Both the position numbers and the translations under genes were made by a program. Positions 33,338 through 42,723 of a DNA stretch of 64,000 bases are shown here, in pieces. The notes beneath the pieces are model-generated. The model was not told where the DNA came from. It saw nothing but the letters and a program-made list of their open reading frames with translations, and searched no databases. Numbering within the stretch: the stretch's first letter is position 1; every line of letters begins with the position of its first letter. Origin of the DNA: Wocania ichthyoenteri Th78 (GTDB taxonomy: Bacteria > Bacteroidota > Bacteroidia > Flavobacteriales > Flavobacteriaceae); NCBI RefSeq assembly GCF_000789235.1, contig NZ_KN525716.1:898071-962070 (forward strand). Direction: 5' to 3'.

Positions 33338-33901
33338 ATGGCACGAACACCTTCAAATATGCTTCCGTTAGGAACAATAGCTCCAGATTTTAATTTATTG
33401 GACACGGTTTCAAATAACATATTATCACTTCAAAATTTAAAAGGAAAAAACGCCACGGTAATTATGTTTATCTGCAACCATTGTCCGTTTGTAATTCATG
33501 TAAATTCTGAGGTGGTTTCCATAGCAAACGCTTACGCAGAAAAAGGCATTTCATTTATTGCGATATCTAGTAATGATGTAGTTAATTATCCGCAAGATTC
33601 TCCAGAAAACATGACCATTCATGCCAAAACTGAAAATTATCCGTTTCCGTATTTATACGATGAAACTCAAGAAATAGCAAAAGCTTATGATGCGGCTTGT
33701 ACTCCAGATATTTATGTGTTTGATACTCATTTGAAATTGAATTACAGAGGACAATTGGACGATTCGCGACCAGGAAACGGACTGCCTGTTACAGGAAAAG
33801 ATTTAAAACATGCATTAGATAGCTTGTTAGAAAATAAAAAAAATACACAAACGCAAAAACCAAGTATTGGCTGTAATATTAAGTGGAAAACCCCATCCTA
33901 A
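33338..33901 (+). CDS. Thioredoxin-fold redoxin (AhpC/TSA-like)
   Basis: 187 residues. The fold reads APDFNLLDTVSNNILSLQNLKGKNATVIMFICNHCPFV with a CxxC pair (Cys-Asn-His-Cys) in the position of the thioredoxin or peroxiredoxin active site, followed by the SNDVVNYPQDSPENM region typical of this group. Annotated relatives are called thioredoxin family or AhpC/TSA proteins. No signal peptide is evident, so it is cytoplasmic. The physiological partner is unknown. A short GC hairpin follows the stop. Confidence 0.88.
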   Translation: MARTPSNMLPLGTIAPDFNLLDTVSNNILSLQNLKGKNATVIMFICNHCPFVIHVNSEVVSIANAYAEKGISFIAISSNDVVNYPQDSPENMTIHAKTENYPFPYLYDETQEIAKAYDAACTPDIYVFDTHLKLNYRGQLDDSRPGNGLPVTGKDLKHALDSLLENKKNTQTQKPSIGCNIKWKTPS

Positions 33902-33903
33902 AT

Positions 33904-33933
33904 CCTTCCCAGAGGAAGGTCTAGCAGTTTTTT
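33904..33933 (+). terminator. Short hairpin after the redoxin gene
   Basis: CCTTCC (33904-33909) and GGAAGG (33914-33919) pair around a 4-nt loop, followed after about 8 nt by a run of six T. A weak intrinsic terminator or a dispersed palindrome. Confidence 0.5.
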
Positions 33934-34414
33934 AAAATTTTAATTGCCAAATCCCAATATTCTGCCATTCACCAAATTTTAAACCAACTTCTTTTAAATT
34001 GGCAACTTGCTCAAAACCAAATCTTTCGTGAAGTTTTACGCTGGCTTCATTTGGTATAGTAAGTACTCCTAAAACTGTATGCAAATTGATTTCTTTTAAT
34101 AACCTTAATAATTCGGCATATAGTTTAGTTCCAACTTGCTTTCCGTGTGAATCATGCTTTACATAAACTGTAGATTCAACTACATAATTATAGGCTGGTT
34201 TGGGCCTGAATCTACTTCCGTAAGCGTATCCTAAAATCTTATCATTTTCTTCATAAACAATAATCGGGTATTCATCATTTATATGAATCAATTTATCCTT
34301 AAAAGCTTGAATTGACAATGGTTCTATATCGAACGTCACAGTTGTGTTTAACACATAATAGTTATAAATATCTAAAAGTACTTGGGTATCTTTTATGTGA
34401 AATGGTCTAATCAA
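33932..34414 (-). CDS. GNAT N-acetyltransferase, phosphinothricin acetyltransferase-like
   Basis: 160-residue acetyl-CoA-dependent acetyltransferase. The sequence GYAYGSRFRPKPAYNYVVESTVYVKHDSHGKQVGTKLY matches the Pat/Bar subgroup, with acetyl-CoA loop HGKQVGT and a C-terminal EASVKLHERFGFEQV. Relatives acetylate phosphinothricin, methionine sulfoximine or other amino-acid analogues. The natural substrate here is unknown. It is 12 bp downstream of the MORN-repeat gene. Confidence 0.88.
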   Translation of the reverse strand: MIRPFHIKDTQVLLDIYNYYVLNTTVTFDIEPLSIQAFKDKLIHINDEYPIIVYEENDKILGYAYGSRFRPKPAYNYVVESTVYVKHDSHGKQVGTKLYAELLRLLKEINLHTVLGVLTIPNEASVKLHERFGFEQVANLKEVGLKFGEWQNIGIWQLKF

Positions 34415-34425
34415 AAAAATAAAAA

Positions 34426-35496
34426 TTACTTTTTAACAATAACTCCGTCTTTATACACTTTTGTTTTAATAAGTTTTCCTTGTACATCGTATTCATTAAG
34501 CGTACCACTGCCATTAATAAAACTTCCTTTATCTAATGGCTTTCCTTCGCCATCAAAACAATTAATAACTTCACGAAGGCTACCAAAATCGCTATATAAC
34601 TCCGTTTTATAAATTTCGCCATTGGTATGGTAATATAACCACTCTCCTCTTTTAGTATCTTGAGGCCATCTTTTTTTACCAATACTATACAGCTTTCCAT
34701 TTTCATGGTATTGCTTGTAATTAAAATCTCTAGAAACGTGAACTTGTTCAGATTTTAAGTTTCCATTTTTAAAATAAACGTTTTTATTTTCAATATATCC
34801 ATAACTCATTTCTGCTTTAACCCATAACTCTCCTGTTCTATAGTAATGTAAATAATCTTTTTCTAAATTATCGTCTTTATAAACTGAATTTATTTTTAAA
34901 TTACCATTTATATAATACTCTTTTAAAACACCATTCTTTATTCCTTTTGAATAATTGGATATTTTTGCTGTTTTTCCATTAGAAAAATAACTAATTAATT
35001 CTCCGTCAATTTCACCATTTAAATATATACATTTAACTAAAAGTTCTTTATTTGGATGATAAGAAACATACTCACCATGAGCTTCTCCATTTTCATTATA
35101 ATTCACCTTACTTTTTAAGTTTCCGTTATTATGGTAAGATTTATATTCTCCAACTTTTTTACCACTATTAAAATTAACTGTAGACTTTAATTTACCATCT
35201 TCATAATACGTTTTTAATAAGCCATGATATACATCATCCTTATAATTAACTAAAGCGGATAATTGACCACTTTCGTAGTATTCCTTACCAATTCCAAATC
35301 TTTTTCCTTTATAATAATAATCTATAAACTCTAAGTTTCCTGATGGATAATAATATTTGACTTCGCCAGTTAAGAGGCCTTCTTTTTCAGTGCCTTCCAT
35401 TTTAACCGTACCATCATCATAGTACTCTTTATAGGGCGTCTGTGCCTGTATAGTGCCGTAAGCGATAATAATTAGTAATAGTATTTTAAGTTTCAT
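34426..35496 (-). CDS. Secreted YwqK/MORN-repeat protein
   Basis: 356 residues with a signal peptide (about 1-18, IIAYGTIQAQ). The remainder is at least twelve tandem MORN-variant repeats of about 22-25 residues with the pattern YY.(N/D/S)G.L(K)....Y..G...G. Examples are YYDDGTVKMEG, YYPSGNLEF, YYESGQLSA, YYEDGKLKS, YHNNGNLKS and YYINGNLKI. Such repeats form extended beta-hairpin ladders; the family name 'toxin-antitoxin YwqK antitoxin' derives from one Bacillus locus. No partner toxin gene is adjacent, so an antitoxin role is not supported. It precedes the acetyltransferase gene by 12 bp. Confidence 0.85.
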   Translation of the reverse strand: MKLKILLLIIIAYGTIQAQTPYKEYYDDGTVKMEGTEKEGLLTGEVKYYYPSGNLEFIDYYYKGKRFGIGKEYYESGQLSALVNYKDDVYHGLLKTYYEDGKLKSTVNFNSGKKVGEYKSYHNNGNLKSKVNYNENGEAHGEYVSYHPNKELLVKCIYLNGEIDGELISYFSNGKTAKISNYSKGIKNGVLKEYYINGNLKINSVYKDDNLEKDYLHYYRTGELWVKAEMSYGYIENKNVYFKNGNLKSEQVHVSRDFNYKQYHENGKLYSIGKKRWPQDTKRGEWLYYHTNGEIYKTELYSDFGSLREVINCFDGEGKPLDKGSFINGSGTLNEYDVQGKLIKTKVYKDGVIVKK

Positions 35497-35512
35497 TTGT
35501 TTTAAATTTAAT

Positions 35513-36058
35513 CTATATCCAACTCTTCTGCTTTAATAAATTCTCAATATGTGCATAATGATGGTTACTATGCCACGCATAAATGCCTATGTTTTTTTTC
35601 AAAGGAACTTCAGTATTCGTTTCTGGATGAATAAAGCATTTGTTAAAATCATCTTCATGTAATGATTTTAATAAATAAACGAGTTTAAAATGAATCGCTT
35701 TTAAATGATTCAAAGACATTTCAATTGGTGCAGATTTAGAATCTTCAAGTTCTGCCCAACGCTCTTCGTAATATGCTTTTATAATTGGTTTGTCTTCGGT
35801 TAAAGCCCACTTAAAACGTGTATAGCTATGATGATGGCTATCGGACACATGATGGATTACTTGTCTAACAGTCCATCCTCCTGGTCTGTATTGAGTGTCT
35901 AATTGCTTATCTGACAAATTTTTAATTAGATTTTCTAATCGATTAGGAAAGTGTTCTAAAATTGAAATCCAACTTTCTATATGTTCTTTTGAAATGTTAT
36001 TTGGGCAATCGAATTCTCCTATTGGATATTTTAGATTTTGTAGTTCTAAATTTGTCAT
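35513..36058 (-). CDS. YfiT/BstA-like DinB-fold transferase or hydrolase
   Basis: 181 residues from ATG 36058 (a longer start 21 bp upstream is less likely and lies in the hairpin). The four-helix DinB bundle carries the family metal histidines: RQVIHHVSDSHHHSYTRFKWALTED and YAWHSNHHYAHIENLL. The tail LLKQKSW is typical of YfiT/BstA, a bacillithiol S-transferase group. It lies 17 bp upstream of the MORN-repeat gene, so they are probably in one transcript. Bacillithiol-dependence is inferred from family only. Confidence 0.85.
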   Translation of the reverse strand: MTNLELQNLKYPIGEFDCPNNISKEHIESWISILEHFPNRLENLIKNLSDKQLDTQYRPGGWTVRQVIHHVSDSHHHSYTRFKWALTEDKPIIKAYYEERWAELEDSKSAPIEMSLNHLKAIHFKLVYLLKSLHEDDFNKCFIHPETNTEVPLKKNIGIYAWHSNHHYAHIENLLKQKSWI

Positions 36059-36071
36059 GTATAAATATAAA

Positions 36072-36104
36072 AAAAGCACTCCAATTGAAGTGCTTTTCCT
36101 TATT
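36072..36104 (-). terminator. Hairpin between the PPIase gene and the BstA-like gene
   Basis: Arms AAAAGCACT (36072-36080) and AGTGCTTTT (36089-36097). On the minus strand a T-run follows the stem, 13 bp before the BstA-like start codon. It may end PPIase transcription or act as a 5'-UTR element. Confidence 0.65.
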
Positions 36105-36122
36105 TATTTTATTAATCCTTCT

Positions 36123-36143
36123 CTTCTACTACGCTAAGTACAA
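36123..36143. repeat. Dispersed intergenic repeat, copy 2
   Basis: CTTCTACTACGCTAAGTACA followed by A is a diverged copy of the sequence at 20711-20733. Confidence 0.45.
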
Positions 36144-36211
36144 ACTAACTCAGGCTAAAGAATCTACTCAACTTATTAAATAACAATCATTTATAATACC
36201 AATTAAAAAAC

Positions 36212-36234
36212 ACTTCGTCTTTGCTCAGTATAAG
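36212..36234. repeat. Dispersed intergenic repeat, copy 3
   Basis: ACTTCGTCTTTGCTCAGTAT followed by AAG is a further diverged copy of the sequence at 20711-20733, about 70 bp from copy 2. Confidence 0.45.
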
Positions 36235-36274
36235 CGATTCTCTAACTTTTTAGAAGACAAAAGTCGTTCTCCAC

Positions 36275-37207
36275 TTATTTTACATCCATTAATTCTACAT
36301 CGAAAATTAAAGTGGCATCTGGTGGAATTACTCCACCTGCACCTGCACTACCGTAACCTAAATCGCTAGGTATTACTAAGCGTGCTTTATCTCCAACGTT
36401 TAATAAACAAATACCTTCGTCCCAACCAGGAATAACTTGTCCAACCCCAACAGGAAACTCTAAAGGCTGATTACGTTTGTATGAAGAATCAAATACTGTT
36501 CCATCAGTTAACTGACCTTTATAATGCACAGATACTGTTTTACCTTTTTCTGCTTTTGCTCCTTTACCTTCTTGAATGATTTGGTAACGCAAACCGCTAT
36601 CGGTTTTATTAAACCCTGTAGCAATTTTATCTAATTCAGCATCAGCTAAAACTTTAGCCTTTGCTATTTTTTCTTCTCTTGAGCCTTCAAATGTTCTAAA
36701 AGCTTCAACAGCATTGTAAGCTACGGCATCAGCACCAATTCTAACAATTTCTAAACTTTCAATAATATCGCCTTGTGCAATGGTATCAACAACTTCTTGG
36801 CCTTGTGTTACTTTACCAAAAACAGTATGATTATTATCTAACCAAGGTGTTTCTATATGTGTTATAAAAAACTGACTTCCGTTAGTTCCTGGACCAGCAT
36901 TTGCCATAGATAATACACCAGGTGCATCGTGTTTTAAATCTGGGTGAAACTCATCATCAAATTTATAACCAGGGTTACCAGAACCTGAACCTTGTGGGCA
37001 ACCACCTTGAATCATAAAATCTGGAATTACTCTATGAAATTTTAAACCATCATAATATGGTGTGCCTTGAGGTTTTACCGAATTTTCTAAATTTCCTTCA
37101 GCTAAAGCAACAAAGTTACCTACTGTTCCTGGAGTTTTTTTGTATTCTAAAGCAACAAGAATTTCTCCTTTAGTTGTGTTAAATTTTGCGTATAATCCGT
37201 CTTGCAT
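36275..37207 (-). CDS. Dual immunophilin: cyclophilin fused to FKBP
   Basis: 310-residue peptidyl-prolyl isomerase with two catalytic domains. The cyclophilin part (1-165) shows YYDGLKFHRVIPDFMIQGGCPQGSGSGNPGY, NGSQFFITHIETPWLDNNHTVFGKV. The FKBP part (about 205-310) shows GKTVSVHYKGQLTDGTVFDSSYKRNQPLEFPVGVGQVIPGWDEG and DLGYGSAGAGGVIPPDATLIFDVELM. Dual-family immunophilins of the CFBP type are known from flavobacteria and some protists. No signal peptide, so it acts in the cytoplasm. It is transcribed alone. Confidence 0.96.
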   Translation of the reverse strand: MQDGLYAKFNTTKGEILVALEYKKTPGTVGNFVALAEGNLENSVKPQGTPYYDGLKFHRVIPDFMIQGGCPQGSGSGNPGYKFDDEFHPDLKHDAPGVLSMANAGPGTNGSQFFITHIETPWLDNNHTVFGKVTQGQEVVDTIAQGDIIESLEIVRIGADAVAYNAVEAFRTFEGSREEKIAKAKVLADAELDKIATGFNKTDSGLRYQIIQEGKGAKAEKGKTVSVHYKGQLTDGTVFDSSYKRNQPLEFPVGVGQVIPGWDEGICLLNVGDKARLVIPSDLGYGSAGAGGVIPPDATLIFDVELMDVK

Positions 37208-37299
37208 TGTTCTAATTTTTAAGAAAGTGCAAAGATAGGGAATGCAGTTACAAGTAGAAAAGTTATAAGTTAAAAAGTTTACTCTTAATATTAAAGGTA

Positions 37300-39504
37300 T
37301 TAATTTGCTACTTCACTAATAAATTTAATACGGTATAAACGTAATTCTTCATCATCATAATCGCCATCAAACTCATTAATAGCGGCATCAATATCGTCAG
37401 ATTCTGATTCCATAAAATAATCATGAATTTCTTCTTGTTGATCTTCGTCTAAAATCTCATCAATCCAATAATTAATATTAAGCTTAGTACCTGAATATAC
37501 TATGGCTTCCATTTCTTTTATAAAGTCTTCCATAGACATCTTTTTAGACGAAGCAATATCATCTAAAGGTAATTTTCTATCAACATTTTGAATAATATAT
37601 AACTTATTTGCAGAGTTACTTCCTGTAGATTTTACAACCAAATCGTCTGGACGAGTAATGTCGTTTTCTTCTACATATTTTGAAATAAGTTCGATAAAAT
37701 CTTTACCATATTTTTTTGCTTTCCCATCGCCTACCCCATGAACGTTACTAAGCTCAGGTATAGAAATAGGATATTTTAAAGCCATATCTTCTAACGATGG
37801 ATCTTGAAAAATCACGAAAGGAGGAACACCTAATTTTTTAGCATTCTTTTTACGTAAATCTTTAAGCATGCCCATTAAAACATTATCGGCTACTGCGCCA
37901 CTACCCTTAACGGTAGTAATAACTGAACCATCTTCTTGCTCACCTTCAAAAATATGGTCTTCTGTCATCATAAAAGACACTGGTTTTTTTATAAAATCTC
38001 TACCAGAGTCTGTCAACTTTATAACACCATAAGTTTCAATATCTTTTTTTAGATAACCAGCAACCAGCACTTGTCTTAACAACGCCATCCAATATTTGTT
38101 ATCGTGGTCTTTTCCTTTGCCAAAAAAGTCTTGTTCGTTGGTTTTATGTGAATTTATTAAGGCGTTTTCTTTTCCTATAAGTACGTTTACTAAATCTTTA
38201 GATTTATATTTTTCGTTGGTTTTTTGAATGGTTTCTAAAAGTAGTTTTGCATCATCTTTAGCCTCTTTTTGTTTTTTCGGATGTCGAACATTATCATCCA
38301 TATCTCCACCTTCTCCTGTTTTATTGTCAAACTCTTCACCAAAATAATGTAAAATAAATTTTCTGCGAGATATAGATGTTTCTGCAAAAGCAACAACTTC
38401 TTGTAATAAAGCTTGTCCTATTTCTTGTTCGGCAACTGGCTTACCAGACATAAATTTTTCTAGCTTTTCAATGTCCTTATACGCATAATACGCTAAACAA
38501 TGCCCTTCTCCACCATCGCGACCAGCACGACCAGTTTCTTGATAATAACTTTCTATACTTTTAGGAATATCGTGATGAATTACAAAGCGTACATCGGGTT
38601 TATCTATCCCCATCCCGAAGGCTATAGTAGCCACAACAACATCGACATCTTCCATAAGAAATTTATCCTGATGGCTCGATCTGGTTTTGGCATCTAAACC
38701 TGCATGATATGGTACTGCTTTAATACCGTTTACTTGTAAAACTTGTGCTAATTCCTCAACACGTTTTCTACTCAAACAATATACAATACCAGATTTTCCG
38801 TCGTTTTGTTTAATAAATCGAATAATATCAGCATCAACATTTTTTGTTTTTGGCCTAACTTCATAATATAAATTAGGTCTGTTAAAGGATGCTTTAAAAG
38901 TTGTAGCACCAGTAATACCTAAGTTTTTTATAATGTCTTCTTGTACTTTTGGCGTTGCCGTAGCGGTTAAACCAATAATAGGAATATCGTCTCCTATACG
39001 TCCTATTATATTTCGTAAATTTCTATATTCTGGTCTAAAATCATGTCCCCATTCACTTATACAATGTGCCTCATCAACAGCCATAAAAGATACTTTTACT
39101 GTTCGAAGAAAATCAACATTTTCCTCTTTGGTTAATGATTCTGGAGCTACATAAAGTAACTTGGTAATACCATTAACAATATCTTCTTTCACACGCTTTA
39201 CTTCAGTTTTATTTAATGAAGAATTTAACACGTGCGCCACGCCTTCTTCGTTTGAAAGACCTCTAATAGCATCTACCTGATTTTTCATTAATGCAATTAA
39301 AGGAGACACCACTATGGCTGTACCTTCTTGCATTAACGCAGGTAGTTGATAACAAAGAGATTTTCCACCTCCTGTTGGCATAATTACGAATGTATGTTTT
39401 TTCGATAGAATACTTTCTACTACACCCTCTTGCAACCCTTTGAATTTATTAAACCCAAAATATTTTTTTAGTGCAGAATGAATGTCACTTTTTGTTGTTA
39501 ACAT
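37300..39504 (-). CDS. recQ: ATP-dependent DNA helicase RecQ
   Basis: 734-residue 3'-5' helicase for recombination and stalled-fork repair. Helicase core (about 1-340): [19 protein letters not shown] (motif I), [19 protein letters not shown] (motif II plus aromatic-rich loop), [11 protein letters not shown] (III) and [13 protein letters not shown] (VI). A RecQ C-terminal/winged-helix region follows, and an HRDC domain around 550-625 ([17 protein letters not shown] ... [13 protein letters not shown]). The usual four-Cys zinc motif of E. coli RecQ is not apparent in this reading. It ends with an acidic tail. It is transcribed alone. Confidence 0.96.
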   Translation of the reverse strand: MLTTKSDIHSALKKYFGFNKFKGLQEGVVESILSKKHTFVIMPTGGGKSLCYQLPALMQEGTAIVVSPLIALMKNQVDAIRGLSNEEGVAHVLNSSLNKTEVKRVKEDIVNGITKLLYVAPESLTKEENVDFLRTVKVSFMAVDEAHCISEWGHDFRPEYRNLRNIIGRIGDDIPIIGLTATATPKVQEDIIKNLGITGATTFKASFNRPNLYYEVRPKTKNVDADIIRFIKQNDGKSGIVYCLSRKRVEELAQVLQVNGIKAVPYHAGLDAKTRSSHQDKFLMEDVDVVVATIAFGMGIDKPDVRFVIHHDIPKSIESYYQETGRAGRDGGEGHCLAYYAYKDIEKLEKFMSGKPVAEQEIGQALLQEVVAFAETSISRRKFILHYFGEEFDNKTGEGGDMDDNVRHPKKQKEAKDDAKLLLETIQKTNEKYKSKDLVNVLIGKENALINSHKTNEQDFFGKGKDHDNKYWMALLRQVLVAGYLKKDIETYGVIKLTDSGRDFIKKPVSFMMTEDHIFEGEQEDGSVITTVKGSGAVADNVLMGMLKDLRKKNAKKLGVPPFVIFQDPSLEDMALKYPISIPELSNVHGVGDGKAKKYGKDFIELISKYVEENDITRPDDLVVKSTGSNSANKLYIIQNVDRKLPLDDIASSKKMSMEDFIKEMEAIVYSGTKLNINYWIDEILDEDQQEEIHDYFMESESDDIDAAINEFDGDYDDEELRLYRIKFISEVAN

Positions 39505-39711
39505 TGATTAAATAAAAAATTAATTTACACGATAAAAATACACCAATACAAAGTATACTATTCTGTAATTTAGCAGCATATTTAGAGAACCCTCATGTTT
39601 TTTTTCGTTAGTTTTGTAACGTAATTCGAATTTACAATAAAAATTCAATATTGGCTAATCATTTAAAGATAACAAAATCTTTAAAGCATCAACAAAAAAT
39701 AATAATAAATT

Positions 39712-40677
39712 TTGAAAGACAAAAATTCTATTATTGATACAGCAAAATACACCATTGAAATGGAAAGTAAAGCCATTTCTAACCTATCTAATCTAATAAC
39801 CGATGATTTTGCTCATACCGTAAATCTTATTTACAACTCTAAAGGACGTGTAATTATTACAGGAATTGGCAAAAGTGCTATTATTGCAAACAAAATTGTA
39901 GCCACCTTAAATTCTACCGGTACTCCTGCTATTTTTATGCATGCTGCCGATGCGATTCATGGTGATTTAGGATTAATCCTTAAAGACGATGTCGTTATTT
40001 GCATTTCAAAAAGTGGAAACACACCAGAAATTAAAGTTTTAGTGCCCTTAATTAAAAGTGCAAAAAATAAAATGATTGCTATCACGGGTAATAAAGATTC
40101 GTTTTTAGGACAACAAGCAGATTTTGTTTTAAATGCTTATGTCGAGCAGGAAGCTTGCCCAAATAATTTAGCACCAACAACAAGCACTACAGCTCAATTG
40201 GTAATTGGCGATGCTCTTGCAGTTTGCTTATTAGAGCTACGTGGTTTTTCGAGTAACGATTTTGCTAAATATCACCCAGGTGGTGCTTTAGGAAAAAAGT
40301 TATATTTAAGAGTTCATGATATTTCATCTGTAAACCAAAAACCAAAGGTTAATTTAGATACGAGTATTAAAAATATTATTATTGAAATTACTGAAAAAAT
40401 GCTAGGCGTTACAGCTGTAGTTGAAAATGAAAAAATTGTTGGTATAATTACCGATGGTGATTTACGTAGAATGCTAACCAAAGTTGATAATTTTTCTACT
40501 TTAACCGCTAAAGATATTATGAGTGCTAACCCAAAACATATTAATGTAGATGCTATGGCGGTTGATGCTTTAGAAATTATGGAAACTAACGGTATTTCGC
40601 AACTACTTGTTGAAGACAATGGCAATTACGCAGGTGTTGTACATTTACACGATTTAATAAAAGAAGGTATTATATAA
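39712..40677 (+). CDS. kdsD: D-arabinose 5-phosphate isomerase (KpsF/GutQ/KdsD family)
   Basis: 321 residues. An SIS domain (about 30-170) has GRVIITGIGKSAIIANKIVATLNSTGTPAIFMH and CISKSGNTPEI, followed by the histidine KYHPGGALGKKL. Two CBS domains follow (about 205-320). It isomerises ribulose 5-phosphate to arabinose 5-phosphate for Kdo synthesis. A TTG at 39712 is used as start because no ATG precedes the conserved TAKYTIEMESKAI segment; the only nearer ATG (39760) would remove it. It overlaps tatC by one base. Confidence 0.93.
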   Translation: MKDKNSIIDTAKYTIEMESKAISNLSNLITDDFAHTVNLIYNSKGRVIITGIGKSAIIANKIVATLNSTGTPAIFMHAADAIHGDLGLILKDDVVICISKSGNTPEIKVLVPLIKSAKNKMIAITGNKDSFLGQQADFVLNAYVEQEACPNNLAPTTSTTAQLVIGDALAVCLLELRGFSSNDFAKYHPGGALGKKLYLRVHDISSVNQKPKVNLDTSIKNIIIEITEKMLGVTAVVENEKIVGIITDGDLRRMLTKVDNFSTLTAKDIMSANPKHINVDAMAVDALEIMETNGISQLLVEDNGNYAGVVHLHDLIKEGII

Positions 40678-41501
40678 TGGCAAAAAAAGAGATTAATGAG
40701 ATGTCTTTTTTAGATCATCTTGAAGATTTACGCTGGCATCTAATTCGCATTTGTGTTGCGGTTATTATAGTTGCCACTTTGGTTTTTATTTTTAGCCGAT
40801 TTGTTTTCGACGAAATTATTTTTGCGCCATTGGAAATGAGTTTTCCTACCTATAAGTTTTTATGTGATGCAGCAAATTTTATAGGCGTAGACACTACGTT
40901 TTGTGCTGATGAAATGCCAATGATAATACAAAACCGTACGATGGCTGGACAGTTTTCAGCAGATATTTGGACAGCTATTTTAGGCGGTTTCATTATTTCA
41001 TTTCCATACGTTATTTACCAATTATGGAAATTTATTAGTCCAGGTTTGCATTCAAACGAGCGTAAACATTCACGTGGTTTTATCATCATTTCATCACTCT
41101 TATTTTTTATTGGCGTATTATTTGGCTACTATATTGTAACACCTTTATCGCTTAACTTTTTAGCAAATTATAGTATTTCTAAAGTCGTAGATAATCAAAT
41201 CGATATAAGCTCGTATATTGCCTTAGTTAGGTCTTCAGCTTTAGCCTCAGGATTAATTTTTGAGTTACCCATCATCATCTATTTTTTAACTAAAATAGGT
41301 TTAGTTACACCAGAAATATTAAGAAAATACAGAAAGTATGCTCTTGTTGTTGTACTAATCCTTTCAGCAATTATAACACCTCCAGATATTGCGAGTCAAG
41401 TTATTGTTGCTATTCCTATTTTAATATTATACCAAGTAAGTATTTATATTTCTAAAGTTGTAATTAGAAATCAAAAAAGAAAAGAAAAACAACATGTCTG
41501 A
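40677..41501 (+). CDS. tatC: Twin-arginine translocase subunit TatC
   Basis: 274 residues, six membrane helices. MSFLDHLEDLRWHLIR at residues 8-23 is the conserved TatC N-terminal signature with the Glu used in signal-peptide recognition; SAIITPPDIASQVIVAIPILILYQVSIY is the typical end. TatC docks folded precursors with RR signal peptides. TatA is not in the window. Start ATG overlaps the kdsD stop (TAATG), and the stop overlaps the next gene by 8 bp. Confidence 0.97.
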   Translation: MAKKEINEMSFLDHLEDLRWHLIRICVAVIIVATLVFIFSRFVFDEIIFAPLEMSFPTYKFLCDAANFIGVDTTFCADEMPMIIQNRTMAGQFSADIWTAILGGFIISFPYVIYQLWKFISPGLHSNERKHSRGFIIISSLLFFIGVLFGYYIVTPLSLNFLANYSISKVVDNQIDISSYIALVRSSALASGLIFELPIIIYFLTKIGLVTPEILRKYRKYALVVVLILSAIITPPDIASQVIVAIPILILYQVSIYISKVVIRNQKRKEKQHV

Positions 41502-41844
41502 TATCGTTACAGAATTTAATGAGTATCGGGAAAGAATGAACGATAAAATTCTTGCCGATAATAATAAAGTTATTAAACGCATCTTTAATTTAGATACAAA
41601 CGCTTATGCGGAAGGTGCCTTAGATGTTAAAACCAAAGAGCTTTTAGGGTTAGTAGCTTCGGCTGTTTTACGTTGTGATGATTGTATTAAGTATCACATG
41701 GAAACCAGTTATAAATTAGGCTTAAAAAAAGAAGAAGTTGTTGAAGCCTTAAGTATCGCGACTTTGGTTGGTGGTACTATTGTTATTCCACATTTACGAC
41801 GTGCTTACGAATTTTGGGACGCTTTAGAAGCCAATAGTAAATAG
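41494..41844 (+). CDS. Carboxymuconolactone decarboxylase (CMD/AhpD-like) family protein
   Basis: 116 residues. The CxxC-type motif AVLRCDDCIKYHMETSYKLG followed by EEVVEALSIATLVGG is the AhpD-like redox signature of the CMD superfamily. It is likely a small thiol-disulfide antioxidant protein, not a decarboxylase. It overlaps tatC by 8 bp, so it is part of the kdsD-tatC transcript. Confidence 0.9.
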   Translation: MSDIVTEFNEYRERMNDKILADNNKVIKRIFNLDTNAYAEGALDVKTKELLGLVASAVLRCDDCIKYHMETSYKLGLKKEEVVEALSIATLVGGTIVIPHLRRAYEFWDALEANSK

Positions 41845-41964
41845 ATTCTAGACCACTACGTTGTTAGGCATTAGAATAAAGACTACACAAAAAGATAAAA
41901 TTCAGACATTCTGTTATAATAATGAACACGATTTTACTATTTTTAGCGTTCAGTATATAAAATT

Positions 41965-42705
41965 ATGATTTTAAGAGCCGAAAATTTAATGAAGTCCTAT
42001 AGCGGACGAAAAGTGGTAAAAGATGTTTCTCTTGAGGTAAATCAAGGTGAAATTGTTGGGCTTTTAGGACCAAATGGTGCTGGGAAAACAACCTCTTTTT
42101 ACATGATTGTTGGTTTAATAAAACCTAATGGCGGACATATTTTTTTAGATAATACTGAAATTACTAAATATCCGATGTATAAACGTGCACAAAACGGTAT
42201 TGGATATTTAGCACAAGAAGCTTCGGTATTTAGAAAACTTAGTATTGAAGATAATATTTTAAGTGTATTGCAACTTACTAAACTAAGTAAAAAACAGCAA
42301 CACGATAAAATGGAATCGCTAATTGAAGAATTTGGTTTAGGACATATTCGTAAAAGCCGTGGCGATTTATTATCTGGTGGCGAGCGCAGACGAACCGAAA
42401 TTGCGCGTGCACTTGCAACCGACCCTAGTTTTATTTTATTAGATGAGCCTTTTGCTGGTGTAGATCCTGTGGCGGTTGAAGATATTCAACGCATTGTAGC
42501 ACAACTCACCAAAAAAAATATCGGTATTTTAATTACCGATCACAACGTTCAAGAAACTTTAGCGATTACCGATAGAACCTATTTAATGTTTGAAGGCGGT
42601 ATTTTAAAAGCTGGAAAACCTGAAGAATTAGCCGAAGACGAAATGGTACGTAAAGTTTATTTAGGACAGAATTTTGAGCTTCGTAAGAAAAAGATTAGGG
42701 ACTAA
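41965..42705 (+). CDS. lptB: Lipopolysaccharide export ABC transporter ATPase LptB
   Basis: 246 residues. [43 protein letters not shown] (Walker A) with signature [17 protein letters not shown], Walker [21 protein letters not shown], and [22 protein letters not shown] identify LptB. It powers lipid A/LPS extraction from the inner membrane with LptFG. It follows the CMD gene by 120 bp on the same strand. lptF, lptG and lptC are elsewhere. Confidence 0.96.
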   Translation: MILRAENLMKSYSGRKVVKDVSLEVNQGEIVGLLGPNGAGKTTSFYMIVGLIKPNGGHIFLDNTEITKYPMYKRAQNGIGYLAQEASVFRKLSIEDNILSVLQLTKLSKKQQHDKMESLIEEFGLGHIRKSRGDLLSGGERRRTEIARALATDPSFILLDEPFAGVDPVAVEDIQRIVAQLTKKNIGILITDHNVQETLAITDRTYLMFEGGILKAGKPEELAEDEMVRKVYLGQNFELRKKKIRD

Positions 42706-42723
42706 AGCCTAAGCCTTATTTGA

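Noticed and set aside
34426-35496. Toxin-antitoxin system
   Set aside because: Only the YwqK-type repeats are present; no toxin-like neighbour.
39505-39711. Promoter for recQ or kdsD
   Set aside because: ATACTTTG-like sequences occur but none matches TAnnTTTG with correct spacing.
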